From Devosia sp. (lineage in GTDB: Bacteria; Pseudomonadota; Alphaproteobacteria; Rhizobiales; Devosiaceae), in the NCBI GenBank assembly GCA_011322005.1, contig DROE01000082.1, positions 1-19,856 of the forward strand: a stretch of 19,856 bases of DNA. The letters run 5' to 3'. Below are positions 6,976 through 15,484 of the stretch, piece after piece (the first letter of the stretch is position 1; each line of letters begins with the position of its first letter). The notes under the pieces were generated by a model. It was not told where the DNA came from. It worked only from the letters and a program-made list of their open reading frames with translations, and searched no databases. The position numbers and the translations under genes were made by a program.

Positions 6976-8184
6976 ATGAAAATCAAGGAAATTCGCGTGA
7001 TTGTTGCCTCACCCGGGCGCAATTTTGTCACAGTAAAAATCATCACCGATGAGGGGCTGTACGGGATTGGCGACGCGACCGTGAATGGTCGGGAAAAAGC
7101 GGTCGTGGCGTATCTGGAGGACCATGTGGCGCCGTGCCTGATCGGGCGTGACCCCATGCAAATCGAGGATATCTGGCAATATCTCTACCGGGGCGCCTAT
7201 TGGCGGCGTGGACCGATTACGATGGCGGCAATTTCCGGTGTCGATATGGCGCTATGGGATATCAAGGCCAAGGCGGCCAACATGCCGCTTTATCAGTTGC
7301 TGGGGGGGGCATCGCGCGGCAGAATCATGTGCTATGCCCATGCTCAGGGTCGCACCATTGCTGAAGTCGTTGAAGCGGTTCAGGAAAAAAGGGAACAGGG
7401 CTTTGCGGCTATCAGAGCCCAGGCGGGAGTGCCCGGCTTTGAGTCCATTTATGGCATCCGCAAGGACAAAAAGAAACTGACAACCCTTGCAAAAGCCCTG
7501 CCGGTGGAGGAAGTCTGGTCAACATCAGAATACCTTCGCCACATACCAAAAGTGTTCGAAAAACTGCGTGATGTCGTGGGCTGGAATACCCATCTGCTTC
7601 ACGATGCACACCATCGACTGACCCCCATCGAGGCGGCGCGCCTTGGAAAAGAGCTCGAACCTTTCCGGCTTTTCTGGCTTGAGGATGCTGTGCCTGCCGA
7701 ACTGCCTGAAGGTTACCGCCTTGTTCGCCAGCATACGACGACGCCGATTGCACTGGGGGAAATCTTCAACACCATTTGGGACGCGCGCCAACTCATTGAA
7801 GAACAGCTTATCGACTATATCAGAACAACTTCGGTTCATGCGGGGGGTGTGACCGGATTGCGGCGCATCTTCGACTTTGCATCAATCTATCATGTGCGTA
7901 CCGCCTGTCATGGCCCAACAGACGTTTCTCCCGTGACCATGGGCACCAACCTGCATATCGACCTGTGGGTGCCGAACTTCGGAATTCAGGAGTATTCCGG
8001 CTACCGTGAGGCAACCCATGAGATGTTTCCTCATGCCTGGAGTTGGAAAGGGGGCTATTTGCATCCTGGAGAGGCAATAGGGCATGGTGTCGACATTGAC
8101 GAGGCGGTGGCTGAAAAATATCCGTACAAGCGTGCCTACCTGCCGGTGAACCGGCTGGAGGACGGCACGCTCTGGCACTGGTAG
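6976..8184 (+). CDS. manD: D-mannonate dehydratase (RspA/ManD subgroup, enolase superfamily)
   Basis: Dehydrates D-mannonate (in some relatives D-gluconate) to 2-keto-3-deoxy-D-gluconate, using Mg2+. The 402 residues equal the typical ManD length, and numbering matches the characterised enzymes without gaps: metal ligands D210, E236 and E262, catalytic R147, Y159 and H212, and H312, E339 and the C-terminal W402. The capping domain covers about 1-110 (RRGPITMAAISGVDMALWDI). I start at ATG 6976 because MKIKEIRVI is the family N-terminus; the frame is open back to 6811 but that extension is unlike any ManD. The ribosome site is weak. Members differ greatly in activity and some have almost none, so the true substrate is not certain. 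The name rspA is also used. Confidence 0.92.
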   Translation: MKIKEIRVIVASPGRNFVTVKIITDEGLYGIGDATVNGREKAVVAYLEDHVAPCLIGRDPMQIEDIWQYLYRGAYWRRGPITMAAISGVDMALWDIKAKAANMPLYQLLGGASRGRIMCYAHAQGRTIAEVVEAVQEKREQGFAAIRAQAGVPGFESIYGIRKDKKKLTTLAKALPVEEVWSTSEYLRHIPKVFEKLRDVVGWNTHLLHDAHHRLTPIEAARLGKELEPFRLFWLEDAVPAELPEGYRLVRQHTTTPIALGEIFNTIWDARQLIEEQLIDYIRTTSVHAGGVTGLRRIFDFASIYHVRTACHGPTDVSPVTMGTNLHIDLWVPNFGIQEYSGYREATHEMFPHAWSWKGGYLHPGEAIGHGVDIDEAVAEKYPYKRAYLPVNRLEDGTLWHW

Positions 8185-8409
8185 TCGAACATGGTCAGGC
8201 AGATCAGCATTTCGTGAAGTTCCGGCGCCGGGCGACAGCAAGGCAATTCGGCAGGCGTTCGGGCGCAGACAAGACAATAGTTCTTGCAACCTCTGTTTTG
8301 GTCTTACTGGTTGACCTCGGTTCGATGAAGGGGAACGGGGTATCTGCAAGGGCTGGATGCTGCCCGCCAATCTCTTTTGACCCGGGGGGGTGAGGCCATC
8401 TGTCCAGGC

Positions 8410-8431
8410 GGTGTTCAGGGAACTCCTTTTT
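8410..8431 (+). terminator. Weak intrinsic terminator candidate after manD
   Basis: A short stem GG-T-GTTC/GAAC-T-CC with a three-base loop and one T/T mismatch is followed by TTTTT (8427-8431). It lies about 225 bases after the dehydratase stop. The stem is short, so confidence is low. Confidence 0.33.
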
Positions 8432-8461
8432 GTTCAGGAGAGCATCTTGCAGGCATGAGTG

Positions 8462-8500
8462 TTGACGAGGCCGAAACTCTTATATAGCATAAATATATAA
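8462..8500 (+). promoter_or_regulatory. Candidate promoter with overlapping inverted repeat for the importer operon
   Basis: TTGACG (8462-8467) and TAGCAT (8485-8490) are 17 bases apart. The inverted repeat TTATATA (8480-8486), seven bases, TATATAA (8494-8500) overlaps the -10 and the predicted start near 8497, where a repressor would block initiation. The surrounding AT-rich block (8480-8515) stands out from the GC-rich neighbourhood. The leader to the ATG at 8774 would be about 275 bases. Confidence 0.48.
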
Positions 8501-8773
8501 CATTATAAAAATATGAAGGGAGGGCTGTCAGAACTGGAGAAACCGCGCCCTTTGCTCAACTTCCTGCCGGTAAAATGATGACTGGTTCAGGCCAGTTTGG
8601 GTGCTGATTGAGGGCATAGAACCGGACCCTGGTCTACCGGGGGGACGGAGTTTATCAGCGACAGGTAAGACCAAAAAACAAACAGTCCCGGTACTTTGTT
8701 GTCTGTGTCGGTAATTTGAATATCCGGGCAGTTTGATCTCAAGACAATACAACCATTCAGGGAGGAATTTCAT

Positions 8774-10561
8774 ATGGTTGAACTTAATTTCAAGGTTGTC
8801 AGTGCAGCCTTGCTGGGTCTGGCGATATCGTTCGGTCCCACAACGGCTCTCGCACAGGCGACAGCAGCGGTGGAGATTGTGCCCGCTTCGCCTTTGGAAG
8901 ATGTAGGGCGTGAGAACACGCTCGTTCTTGGCTGGAGTGTGACTTCGCCAATCGGGGTGACAAACCCGTGGGCGGTGCCGGGCTATTCAAGCTCTGAGTT
9001 GAACTCCCTGATGTGGGAGCCACTGATGTATTTTGGCATTTACTCGGATCAGGAGATTCCCTGGCTGGCCGAAAGCATCGAATATACCAGCGATGACTTT
9101 ACCTCGCTGCGCATCAAGCTCAATCCCATGGCTGAATGGAGCGATGGGGTGGCGGTGACCGCAAAAGACGTGGTCTTCACCATGGAAGGTCAGCTTTCCA
9201 ACAATTTATTGACCTACAATGCCGACTTCAATCAGTTTGTTGAGTCAGTGCGTGCAGTTGATGATCTGACCGTGGATGTTCAGTTCAAGATACCAGCGCC
9301 TCGTTTCAAGTTTGAAGTGCTGACCATGAAGTTTGACACGGGCATGGCAATCGTTCCCGCCCATGGGCTGGAAAATCAGGAAAACATCAACGAATATGCC
9401 GGTGGCACGGAAATTCCCCATTCCGGTCCCTACGATCTCGTGGCGTGGAACCAGAACCAGAAAATCTTCAATCTGCGCGAAGACTGGTGGGCAGTAAAGG
9501 CCGGCATTAACGACCTGCCCGACGTCAAGCGCGTGATCGTGGTCAATCTGGGCGGCCAGGTTGGTCAGAACATGGACACCGTTGCCCAGCGACTGGTGAA
9601 CAATGAAATGGATTCGGCTCTGGATATGCGCAGCGCTGTTATATCCAACATCCTGGCTCAAAATCCCAAGATCACCACCCATTCGGGGAACCAGTCCCCA
9701 TACGGGTATCTTGACTGGTGGCCGAATGCCTTGTGGATGAACACCCAGTCGGGTCCGTTTGCCGACGCACGGGTGCGCAGGGCTGTCAGCCTTGCCGTCA
9801 ACCGTCAGCAGATCAATGATGTGCTCTATGACGGGGCAGAAGTGGCTACTATCTTCCCGTTCCCCCCATATCCGGGTTTGCAGTCTTTTGTCGACACGCC
9901 TGCCGTTCAGGCGCTGATCGAGAAGTATGAGCCTGGAAAATATGATCTGGATGAAAGTGCTGCCTTGATGACCGAGGCGGGCTATGCAAAGAACCGCGAC
10001 GGGCTCTGGGAAAAAGATGGACAAACCATCGACTCCACCATCAATGGATTTGAAGGTATTCACAGTGATATCGTGCCCATTCTGGTGGAAATGTTGCTCC
10101 GGGCCGGTTTTGACGCATCGACCAATTTTGGAACCGATGCATTCCAGAACATGGCCGATGGTGCACCCGGGCTTTACATGTTCGGTCACGGCGCCAGCCT
10201 GAAGGATCCGTTTGCCACGTTCAATTTCTTCAACAGCGCAAATGCGGGCGTCGAGGGAGAACCTGTGGGAGCCTATGAGTTCGCCCGTTATTCCAACCCC
10301 GAGTATGACGAAATCCTGGCTGAAATGGCGCCTATCTCCTCCGATAGTCCCGAATTCCAGGACCTGGCGGCGCAACTGATGGAAATTTACTGGCGCGATC
10401 AGATCAACGTGCCGGTTATTCAGTGGTTGCACCGTATTGCCTATAACCAGACTTACTGGGTGAACTGGCCCACTGCAGACAATGTTGGAATTGGCGTGAA
10501 CGGCGCGTTCTGGCACAAAACCGGCATGCTGGTGGTTTCCAACCTCAAGTCTGTCCAATAG
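8774..10561 (+). CDS. ABC transporter substrate-binding protein, family 5 (Dpp/Opp type)
   Basis: Periplasmic binding protein of an ABC importer, 595 residues. A signal peptide is visible: hydrophobic core AALLGLAISF, cleavage probably after ALA at residue 27. The family-5 signature is clear in SLRIKLNPMAEWSDGVAVTAKDVVFT (read around residues 112-137), and later in ARVRRAVSLAVNRQQINDVLYDGAE. The ATG at 8774 has an excellent AGGGAGGA ribosome site. Family 5 binds di- and oligopeptides, but also nickel, opines and plant-wall oligosaccharides. The adjacent mannonate dehydratase and sugar-dehydrogenase-like gene make a sugar-acid oligosaccharide the better guess here; this is inference from context only. 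A strong terminator follows, so this gene is probably transcribed above the permeases. Confidence 0.93.
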   Translation: MVELNFKVVSAALLGLAISFGPTTALAQATAAVEIVPASPLEDVGRENTLVLGWSVTSPIGVTNPWAVPGYSSSELNSLMWEPLMYFGIYSDQEIPWLAESIEYTSDDFTSLRIKLNPMAEWSDGVAVTAKDVVFTMEGQLSNNLLTYNADFNQFVESVRAVDDLTVDVQFKIPAPRFKFEVLTMKFDTGMAIVPAHGLENQENINEYAGGTEIPHSGPYDLVAWNQNQKIFNLREDWWAVKAGINDLPDVKRVIVVNLGGQVGQNMDTVAQRLVNNEMDSALDMRSAVISNILAQNPKITTHSGNQSPYGYLDWWPNALWMNTQSGPFADARVRRAVSLAVNRQQINDVLYDGAEVATIFPFPPYPGLQSFVDTPAVQALIEKYEPGKYDLDESAALMTEAGYAKNRDGLWEKDGQTIDSTINGFEGIHSDIVPILVEMLLRAGFDASTNFGTDAFQNMADGAPGLYMFGHGASLKDPFATFNFFNSANAGVEGEPVGAYEFARYSNPEYDEILAEMAPISSDSPEFQDLAAQLMEIYWRDQINVPVIQWLHRIAYNQTYWVNWPTADNVGIGVNGAFWHKTGMLVVSNLKSVQ

Positions 10562-10579
10562 AGCAAAAAATGATAGGAA

Positions 10580-10614
10580 GAGGGGCGTGGCAAAAGTGCC
10601 GCCCCCCTCTTTTT
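10580..10614 (+). terminator. Intrinsic terminator between binding-protein and permease genes
   Basis: A 13-pair stem (arms 10580-10592 and 10597-10609) with one C/C mismatch, one G-T pair and a four-base AAAG loop is followed by TTTTT. It lies 19 bases after the binding-protein stop and 36 bases before the permease ATG. Partial read-through would lower permease and ATPase expression relative to the binding protein. Confidence 0.82.
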
Positions 10615-10649
10615 CGGGGTCTACCCGCACGTCCGGAGAACACAGTTTT

Positions 10650-11648
10650 ATGACTCTGAAATTGATAGCACGGCGCATTGGTTTTTTGTTCATGGTCATC
10701 TGGGCGGCTTCGACCATTATCTTTTTTGTCCCGCGTCTTTCCCCGGTAAACCCGGTGCGTGAACGCTTTTCTGAAATTGCCCGATTGTCGGGATTTGCGC
10801 CTGAGGACCTGGAAAAAATAATTGAATCCTTCTCCAAGCAATTCGGACTGGACCGGCCGTTGTGGGAGCAATATATCGACTATCTGTGGAACATAATGCG
10901 TTTTGACTTTGGTTTTTCTCTTAACCGCTATCCCTCCACCGTCATCGAGCTGATCGCCCAGTCCCTGCCCTGGACCATTGGACTTCTGGTGGTAACGACC
11001 ATCCTCAGCTTTGTAATCGGCAACCTGCTGGGCGCCATTGCCGCCTGGCCGCGCGCGCCAAGGTGGGCGCGTAATTTTTCAACTCCTTTTGTTCTGTTCA
11101 TGGGCGTGCCTCCGGTGCTGATGGGTGTGCTGCTGCTGTTTTTTGTCGGTTTCCGGCTCAAGCTCCTGCCACTGGGGGGGGCATATTCCATAGGGGTGGT
11201 GCCCAACTGGTCGTGGGAGTTTGCCCTTGACCTGCTTCGCCATCAGATACTTCCCGCGCTGGCCCTCATTCTTGGGTCTGTCGGGGGATGGGTGCTGACC
11301 ATGCGCGGCATGGGGATAACCATTCAGGGCGAGGACTATGTGAACTTTGCCGAGCACAAGGGGTTGAACGGGGTGACGATATTCCGGGACTATTATCTGC
11401 GCAACGCCCTGCTTCCCCAGATGACTGGACTTGCCCTGGCTCTTGGCACGGTGGTGACTTCGGCCATTATCGTTGAGGGGTTGTTTGCGCTGCCCGGTGT
11501 GGGAACCGTACTTATCAACGCCATTCGGGCCAATGATTTTCCGGTCATCTACGGAATTGTGATTTTCATCACCATCGCCATTGCCGCCATCATGACCTTG
11601 ATGGAGTTTTTGTATCCGCTTCTCGATCCCCGGATCAAAAATGAGTAG
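10650..11648 (+). CDS. ABC transporter permease, DppB/OppB type
   Basis: Inner-membrane subunit of the family-5 importer, 332 residues. TM1 lies at about 9-28 (GFLFMVIWAASTIIFFV), then the family segment FDFGFSLNRYPSTVIELIAQSLPWT (residues 85-109), further membrane segments near 108-131, 146-168, 199-217, 258-279 and 300-324, and the cytoplasmic EAA loop around 230-256 that contacts the ATPases. I use the ATG at 10650 (CGGAG about eleven bases upstream); the frame is open to 10587 but that part is the terminator hairpin. The stop overlaps the region just before the next permease start. Confidence 0.94.
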   Translation: MTLKLIARRIGFLFMVIWAASTIIFFVPRLSPVNPVRERFSEIARLSGFAPEDLEKIIESFSKQFGLDRPLWEQYIDYLWNIMRFDFGFSLNRYPSTVIELIAQSLPWTIGLLVVTTILSFVIGNLLGAIAAWPRAPRWARNFSTPFVLFMGVPPVLMGVLLLFFVGFRLKLLPLGGAYSIGVVPNWSWEFALDLLRHQILPALALILGSVGGWVLTMRGMGITIQGEDYVNFAEHKGLNGVTIFRDYYLRNALLPQMTGLALALGTVVTSAIIVEGLFALPGVGTVLINAIRANDFPVIYGIVIFITIAIAAIMTLMEFLYPLLDPRIKNE

Positions 11649-11658
11649 GAGCGAACTT

Positions 11659-12558
11659 ATGAGAACCGCTGCAATTCGGCCTGGCGCAGCGCACCAGCCG
11701 GGTCGTGTGACGCTGTTTTTCCGCTATCTGTCGCGCAACGCAAGTCTTGGCGCCGGTCTGGCAATCTTGCTGGCGCTTGCAGCCTTCACGATAATCGGGT
11801 TGATGGTTATCGACCCCATGGACGCCTATCCCCTTTCCGCGCCAACGCGGCGCCCTCCGAGCTGGGACTTTCCGTTTGGAACCGACTTCTTTGGCCGGGA
11901 CCTGGTGGCGGTGATGGTTGTGGGGATGTGGCAGACAGCCTTTATTGGCCTGGTTGCGGGGGGTATCGGCACCTTTGTCGGCGTTGTCCTGGGATTTGTA
12001 TCGGCCTATTTCGGCGGATGGACAGATGCCGCCATTCGCACCGTCTGTCAGGTGCTGACGCCTATTCCCGTACTGCTCATTCAGGTGGTGGTTGCCGGTT
12101 CCCTGGACAAACGAGATGTGACAATTTTTACCATGGCCCTGATTGTGGTGATGCTTGCCTGGATGGGGCCGACCCTGATTATCCGCTCTCAGGTTCTGAC
12201 CATGAAGGAGAGGCAGTTCGTCTCGGTGGCCAAACTTTCCGGGATCAGCGATCTTGGAATAATTTTCAAGGAGATTCTGCCCAACCTTCTGCCCTTCATT
12301 GCGGCGGCCTTTGTGGGGCAGGTTTTTCTGGCGGTTTTCGCGTCCTTCTATCTTGCGGTACTGGGGCTTGGGCCCCTGCGCGAGCCGCTTCTAGGCAATA
12401 TCATCTGGTCGGCGCAATCGCAGGGTGCGTTTTTCAACGGCTGGTGGTGGTGGCCGATTGCGCCTTCGGTGGGGATGATTCTGATCCTGGGCTCGCTTGC
12501 TCTTATCAATATGGGTCTGGACGAACTTGCCAATCCGCGTGTGCGCAAGTCGGAGTAG
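11659..12558 (+). CDS. ABC transporter permease, DppC/OppC type
   Basis: Second inner-membrane subunit of the importer, 299 residues. TM1 is at about 29-51, followed by the family hallmark FPFGTDFFGRDLVAVMVVGM (71-90) and by membrane segments near 93-117, 128-146, 157-176, 213-236 and the C-terminus. The EAA loop is around 188-212 (SVAKLSGISDLGIIFKEILPN). I prefer the ATG at 11659, which has AGGAG seven bases upstream. An in-frame ATG at 11641 would overlap the upstream gene by eight bases and add six residues, but lacks a good ribosome site. Confidence 0.93.
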   Translation: MRTAAIRPGAAHQPGRVTLFFRYLSRNASLGAGLAILLALAAFTIIGLMVIDPMDAYPLSAPTRRPPSWDFPFGTDFFGRDLVAVMVVGMWQTAFIGLVAGGIGTFVGVVLGFVSAYFGGWTDAAIRTVCQVLTPIPVLLIQVVVAGSLDKRDVTIFTMALIVVMLAWMGPTLIIRSQVLTMKERQFVSVAKLSGISDLGIIFKEILPNLLPFIAAAFVGQVFLAVFASFYLAVLGLGPLREPLLGNIIWSAQSQGAFFNGWWWWPIAPSVGMILILGSLALINMGLDELANPRVRKSE

Positions 12559-12563
12559 AAACA

Positions 12564-13607
12564 ATGAATGCCGCAACAGCAACAACCCGGCGGACCAAGG
12601 AGCGAAAGAGGGGGTCCGACCAAAAGCAGGGTGCCATCGAGCCGGTGCTTCGAGTCCGCAATCTCGAGGTGACATACTTTACCGATGCGGGGCGCGCCAG
12701 AGCGCTTGATGACGTGACCTTTTCCCTGAGGCCGGGAGAAAAGCTTGGAATTGTGGGAGAGTCCGGCTCCGGCAAAAGCACGCTGGCTCTGGCCATGATG
12801 CGGATGATCAAGCCGCCGGGGCGCATCGAGGGGGGAGAGGTTTTTGTGGGCGGCACCGACCTGATGGCGCTTGGTGACCGTGCCATGCGCGAAGCGCGTC
12901 TGGGCAAAATTTCCTATATTCCTCAGGGGGCGATGAATTCGCTGAACCCGGTGATGCGTATCGGGGCGCAAATGGAGGATGCGGTGCGGGCGCATATGCC
13001 TGATGAGAAAAAACCGCAAATTGTCGAGCGCTGTATGGCGGCTCTGAAATCGGTGGATCTGGCGCGCAGTGCTTTCAGAATGTTTCCCCATGAACTGAGC
13101 GGGGGCATGAAGCAACGGGTATGTATTGCTATCGGTATCCTGTTGCAGCCGCAGGTGATTATTGCCGATGAGCCCACAAGTGCTCTTGATGTTGTGACCC
13201 AGCGTCAGGTGATGGAAACCATCGACCGGGTGCAAAAACAGATCAATGCCGCCGTAATTCTAATTGGCCATGACATGGGGCTTATGGCGCAGTTCGTGGA
13301 CAAGGTTGCGGTGATGTATGCGGGGCGTCTGGTGGAGGTTGCAACGGTGCGCGACATGTTCACCGGCCCCAGACATCCTTATGCAAAGGCCCTCATCAGC
13401 TGCCTGCCCAATCTGGACAACAAGGGTGTGTTCCAGGGAATTCCCGGGCTTGCCCCTTCACTTCTCAGGCTCCCCGCTGGATGTACGTTTCATCCGCGTT
13501 GCGCCGAGGTCATGGACCGGTGCCGCGTTAAGCGCCCTGATGCTGAAACATTGTCCGATGATCGTGTGGTCACCTGCCATCTTTATTCCGGGAACACAAA
13601 AAAATGA
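12564..13607 (+). CDS. ABC transporter ATP-binding protein, DppD/OppD type
   Basis: Cytoplasmic ATPase of the importer, 347 residues. Walker A is GESGSGKS (65-72), the Q loop is Q121, the signature is LSGGMKQR (178-185), Walker B is VIIADEP (198-204) with catalytic E203, and the switch histidine is H236. The C-terminal region typical of oligopeptide-type ATPases follows (HPYAKAL, then cysteines in GCTFHPRC, MDRC and VTCHLY), a cluster reported to hold an iron-sulfur centre in some relatives. A basic N-terminal tail of about 25 residues (RRTKERKRGSDQKQ) precedes the domain. The ATG at 12564 has GGAG eight bases upstream; the open frame before it lies inside the permease gene in another frame. 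Confidence 0.94.
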   Translation: MNAATATTRRTKERKRGSDQKQGAIEPVLRVRNLEVTYFTDAGRARALDDVTFSLRPGEKLGIVGESGSGKSTLALAMMRMIKPPGRIEGGEVFVGGTDLMALGDRAMREARLGKISYIPQGAMNSLNPVMRIGAQMEDAVRAHMPDEKKPQIVERCMAALKSVDLARSAFRMFPHELSGGMKQRVCIAIGILLQPQVIIADEPTSALDVVTQRQVMETIDRVQKQINAAVILIGHDMGLMAQFVDKVAVMYAGRLVEVATVRDMFTGPRHPYAKALISCLPNLDNKGVFQGIPGLAPSLLRLPAGCTFHPRCAEVMDRCRVKRPDAETLSDDRVVTCHLYSGNTKK

Positions 13608-14608
13608 GCGAGCTTCTGGAACTGAAGAATGTTTCCAAGGTCTATTCGCGGGGGCTGATCAATACCGAATCTACAACCGCCTTGCGGGAAATTTCGCTTA
13701 CCCTTGGGGAAGACGCGCCGACAATTCTTACGGTTGCGGGTGAAAGCGGGTCGGGCAAAACCACACTGGCGATGCTGCTTTTGGGTTTTATCAAACCGAC
13801 CACCGGCCAAATTATTTATCGCGGTCGGGACATCAGTACCCTCAGGGGCAGGGAGCGGTTGGAATTCCGGCGCGAGGTGCAGGCGGTTTTCCAGGATCCG
13901 TTTGCGGTGTTTAATCCGTTTTATACGGTAGACCACCTGCTCTGGGTGCCCATCAAGCGTTTCAAGCTGGCCAAATCAAAAGCGGAAGCGCGTGCCAAGA
14001 TGGATGCAGCGCTGACGGCGGTTGGCCTCAGACCCGAGGATGTGGTGGGTCGTTTCCCCCATCAGCTTTCGGGCGGTCAGCGCCAGCGCATCAATGTGGC
14101 GCGCGCTCTTTTGCTCAAACCGCGTCTTCTGATTGCCGATGAGCCGGTTTCGATGGTGGACGCTTCCCTGCGCGCCAGCATTCTTGAAACGCTGCGCAAT
14201 CTGCAACGGGATCACGGGGTTTCAATAATTTACATCACTCACGACCTGACGACCGCCTATCATATCGCCAACTCCATTGTGGTGCTTTATCGCGGTGCGG
14301 TGATGGAGGCGGGAGACGTGGAAACCGTTATCAAGAAGCCGCAGCACCCCTATACCCAATTGCTGATTGACTCCATTCCGTGGCCCAGTCTGGACCGGCG
14401 CTGGGGGCAGAATGAAATTATTGCCCGCGAAAGCGGCGGCGTGCAAACTGGCTGCCCGTTCTTTAGCCGCTGCGCATCGGCAACCGAGCAATGCAAGGCT
14501 GATCCGCCCCTGTTCAAGCTTGAGGCGCATCAGACAGCCTCGTGCTTTCTTTACAAGGAAAAACCGGAGCTTGAGCCTCGTCAGCTTTCAGAACTGCTGC
14601 CGGTTTGA
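13604..14608 (+). CDS. ABC transporter ATP-binding protein, DppF/OppF type
   Basis: Partner ATPase of the importer, 334 residues. Walker A GESGSGKT (46-53), Q97, signature LSGGQRQR (155-162), Walker B LLIADEP (175-181) with E180, and H213. The C-terminal oligopeptide-ATPase region has HPYTQLLIDSIP and a cysteine cluster (CPFFSRC, QCK, SCFLY) parallel to its partner. The start overlaps the upstream ATPase stop as ATGA, so the pair is translationally coupled, fitting a one-to-one heterodimer. Confidence 0.94.
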   Translation: MSELLELKNVSKVYSRGLINTESTTALREISLTLGEDAPTILTVAGESGSGKTTLAMLLLGFIKPTTGQIIYRGRDISTLRGRERLEFRREVQAVFQDPFAVFNPFYTVDHLLWVPIKRFKLAKSKAEARAKMDAALTAVGLRPEDVVGRFPHQLSGGQRQRINVARALLLKPRLLIADEPVSMVDASLRASILETLRNLQRDHGVSIIYITHDLTTAYHIANSIVVLYRGAVMEAGDVETVIKKPQHPYTQLLIDSIPWPSLDRRWGQNEIIARESGGVQTGCPFFSRCASATEQCKADPPLFKLEAHQTASCFLYKEKPELEPRQLSELLPV

Positions 14609-14650
14609 TAGGCCTTTGCCCTGTTCTTGGAACAAGTTGGGAAACTGGCG

Positions 14651-15484
14651 ATGAAAATTGCACTCACCGGGGGAAGCGGGCATCTGGGCCGGGCTATTGC
14701 CAACGCCGCGCTTGCCTCCGGCCACCGCATCATCAGCATTGACAGGGTTGGGCCGTCCGAGGCGGACGACCGGGACAATCTGAGTTTTGTTTTAGCTGAT
14801 ATTGCTGACTATGAAGCCCTAGTGGATGCCTTTGAGGGGTGCGATGCGCTCATCCACATGGCGGCGATTCCGGTGCCGGGAAAACTGGCCGATCACGTTG
14901 TACACAATAACAATGTGACGGGAAGCTACAATGCGCTCAGGGCGGCAGCCGAACATGGCATAAAACGTGTCTGTCAGGCTTCAAGCGTCAACGCCATCGG
15001 GCTTGCCTTCAGCCGGAAACAGCGGTTCGATTATTTCCCGATTGACGAAAAGCACGCCAATTATTGCGAGGATCCCTACAGCCTTTCCAAGTGGATTTGC
15101 GAGCAACAGGCTGACAGTTTTGTGCGGCGCTGTGAAGATATGCGTATTGCCAGTCTGCGCTTCCACTTTGTCGTGCACGAACGAGAGACTGCTGCCCGGG
15201 CATTCAGGGCTGATAACCTTCCGGGAAGGCAGCAGCTCTGGGCCTATGTGCGGGCCGATGCTTCGGCGCAGGCCTGCCTGCTCAGCCTTGAAGCTTCCTT
15301 TAAGGGCCACGAGGTCTTTTACATCGTGGCCCCCGATACAACGGTTGAGGTGCCAAGTGCGGAGCTGGCCGCCAGATATTATCCCGAGGTTGCCATACGC
15401 GGTGACCTGAGTGGAAACCGAAGTTTCTTCAGTTCGGAAAAAGCCGGGCGTGTTCTGGGCTGGAAACACCCACCAGCCCCATAA
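14651..15484 (+). CDS. NAD-dependent epimerase/dehydratase (extended SDR), uronate-dehydrogenase-like
   Basis: Extended short-chain dehydrogenase of 277 residues. It has the Rossmann motif GGSGHLG (7-13), D31 at the end of beta-2 (favours NAD over NADP), serines 111-112 and the catalytic pair Y143/K147 in DPYSLSKW. Length and layout resemble uronate dehydrogenases, which oxidise D-galacturonate or D-glucuronate to an aldarolactone, but it may instead be another sugar epimerase or dehydrogenase. It lies 42 bases after the importer ATPase and is probably the last gene of that operon. The ATG at 14651 gives the canonical MKIALTGG start; an in-frame ATG at 14627 is possible. Its stop is three bases from the convergent malK stop. 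Confidence 0.82.
   Translation: MKIALTGGSGHLGRAIANAALASGHRIISIDRVGPSEADDRDNLSFVLADIADYEALVDAFEGCDALIHMAAIPVPGKLADHVVHNNNVTGSYNALRAAAEHGIKRVCQASSVNAIGLAFSRKQRFDYFPIDEKHANYCEDPYSLSKWICEQQADSFVRRCEDMRIASLRFHFVVHERETAARAFRADNLPGRQQLWAYVRADASAQACLLSLEASFKGHEVFYIVAPDTTVEVPSAELAARYYPEVAIRGDLSGNRSFFSSEKAGRVLGWKHPPAP

Larger units (their letters stand above)
8185..8773. other. 589-base non-coding region upstream of the ABC importer operon
   Basis: No credible gene in either strand. A minus-strand open frame at 8528-8773 begins inside the next gene's ribosome site and resembles nothing. The stretch contains a weak terminator (8410-8431), a promoter/operator candidate (8462-8500), three copies of GTTCAGG (8413, 8432, 8585) and small hairpins (for example ACTGG/CCAGT at 8581-8596, flanked by GCCCT 8547-8551 and AGGGC 8611-8615). 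Confidence 0.6.

Noticed and set aside
8528..8773. Short minus-strand frame divergent from the importer (81 codons)
   Set aside because: It begins inside the ribosome site of the binding-protein gene, has no ribosome site of its own noticed, and resembles no family.
9245..10837. A 530-codon open frame antisense to the family-5 binding protein
   Set aside because: It lies opposite a gene with clear signal peptide, family motif and ribosome site; its own product has no recognisable domain. Long antisense frames are common in GC-rich DNA.
12348..13235. A 295-codon minus-strand open frame opposite the permease/ATPase junction
   Set aside because: His/Arg-rich low-complexity translation, antisense to well-supported ABC genes.
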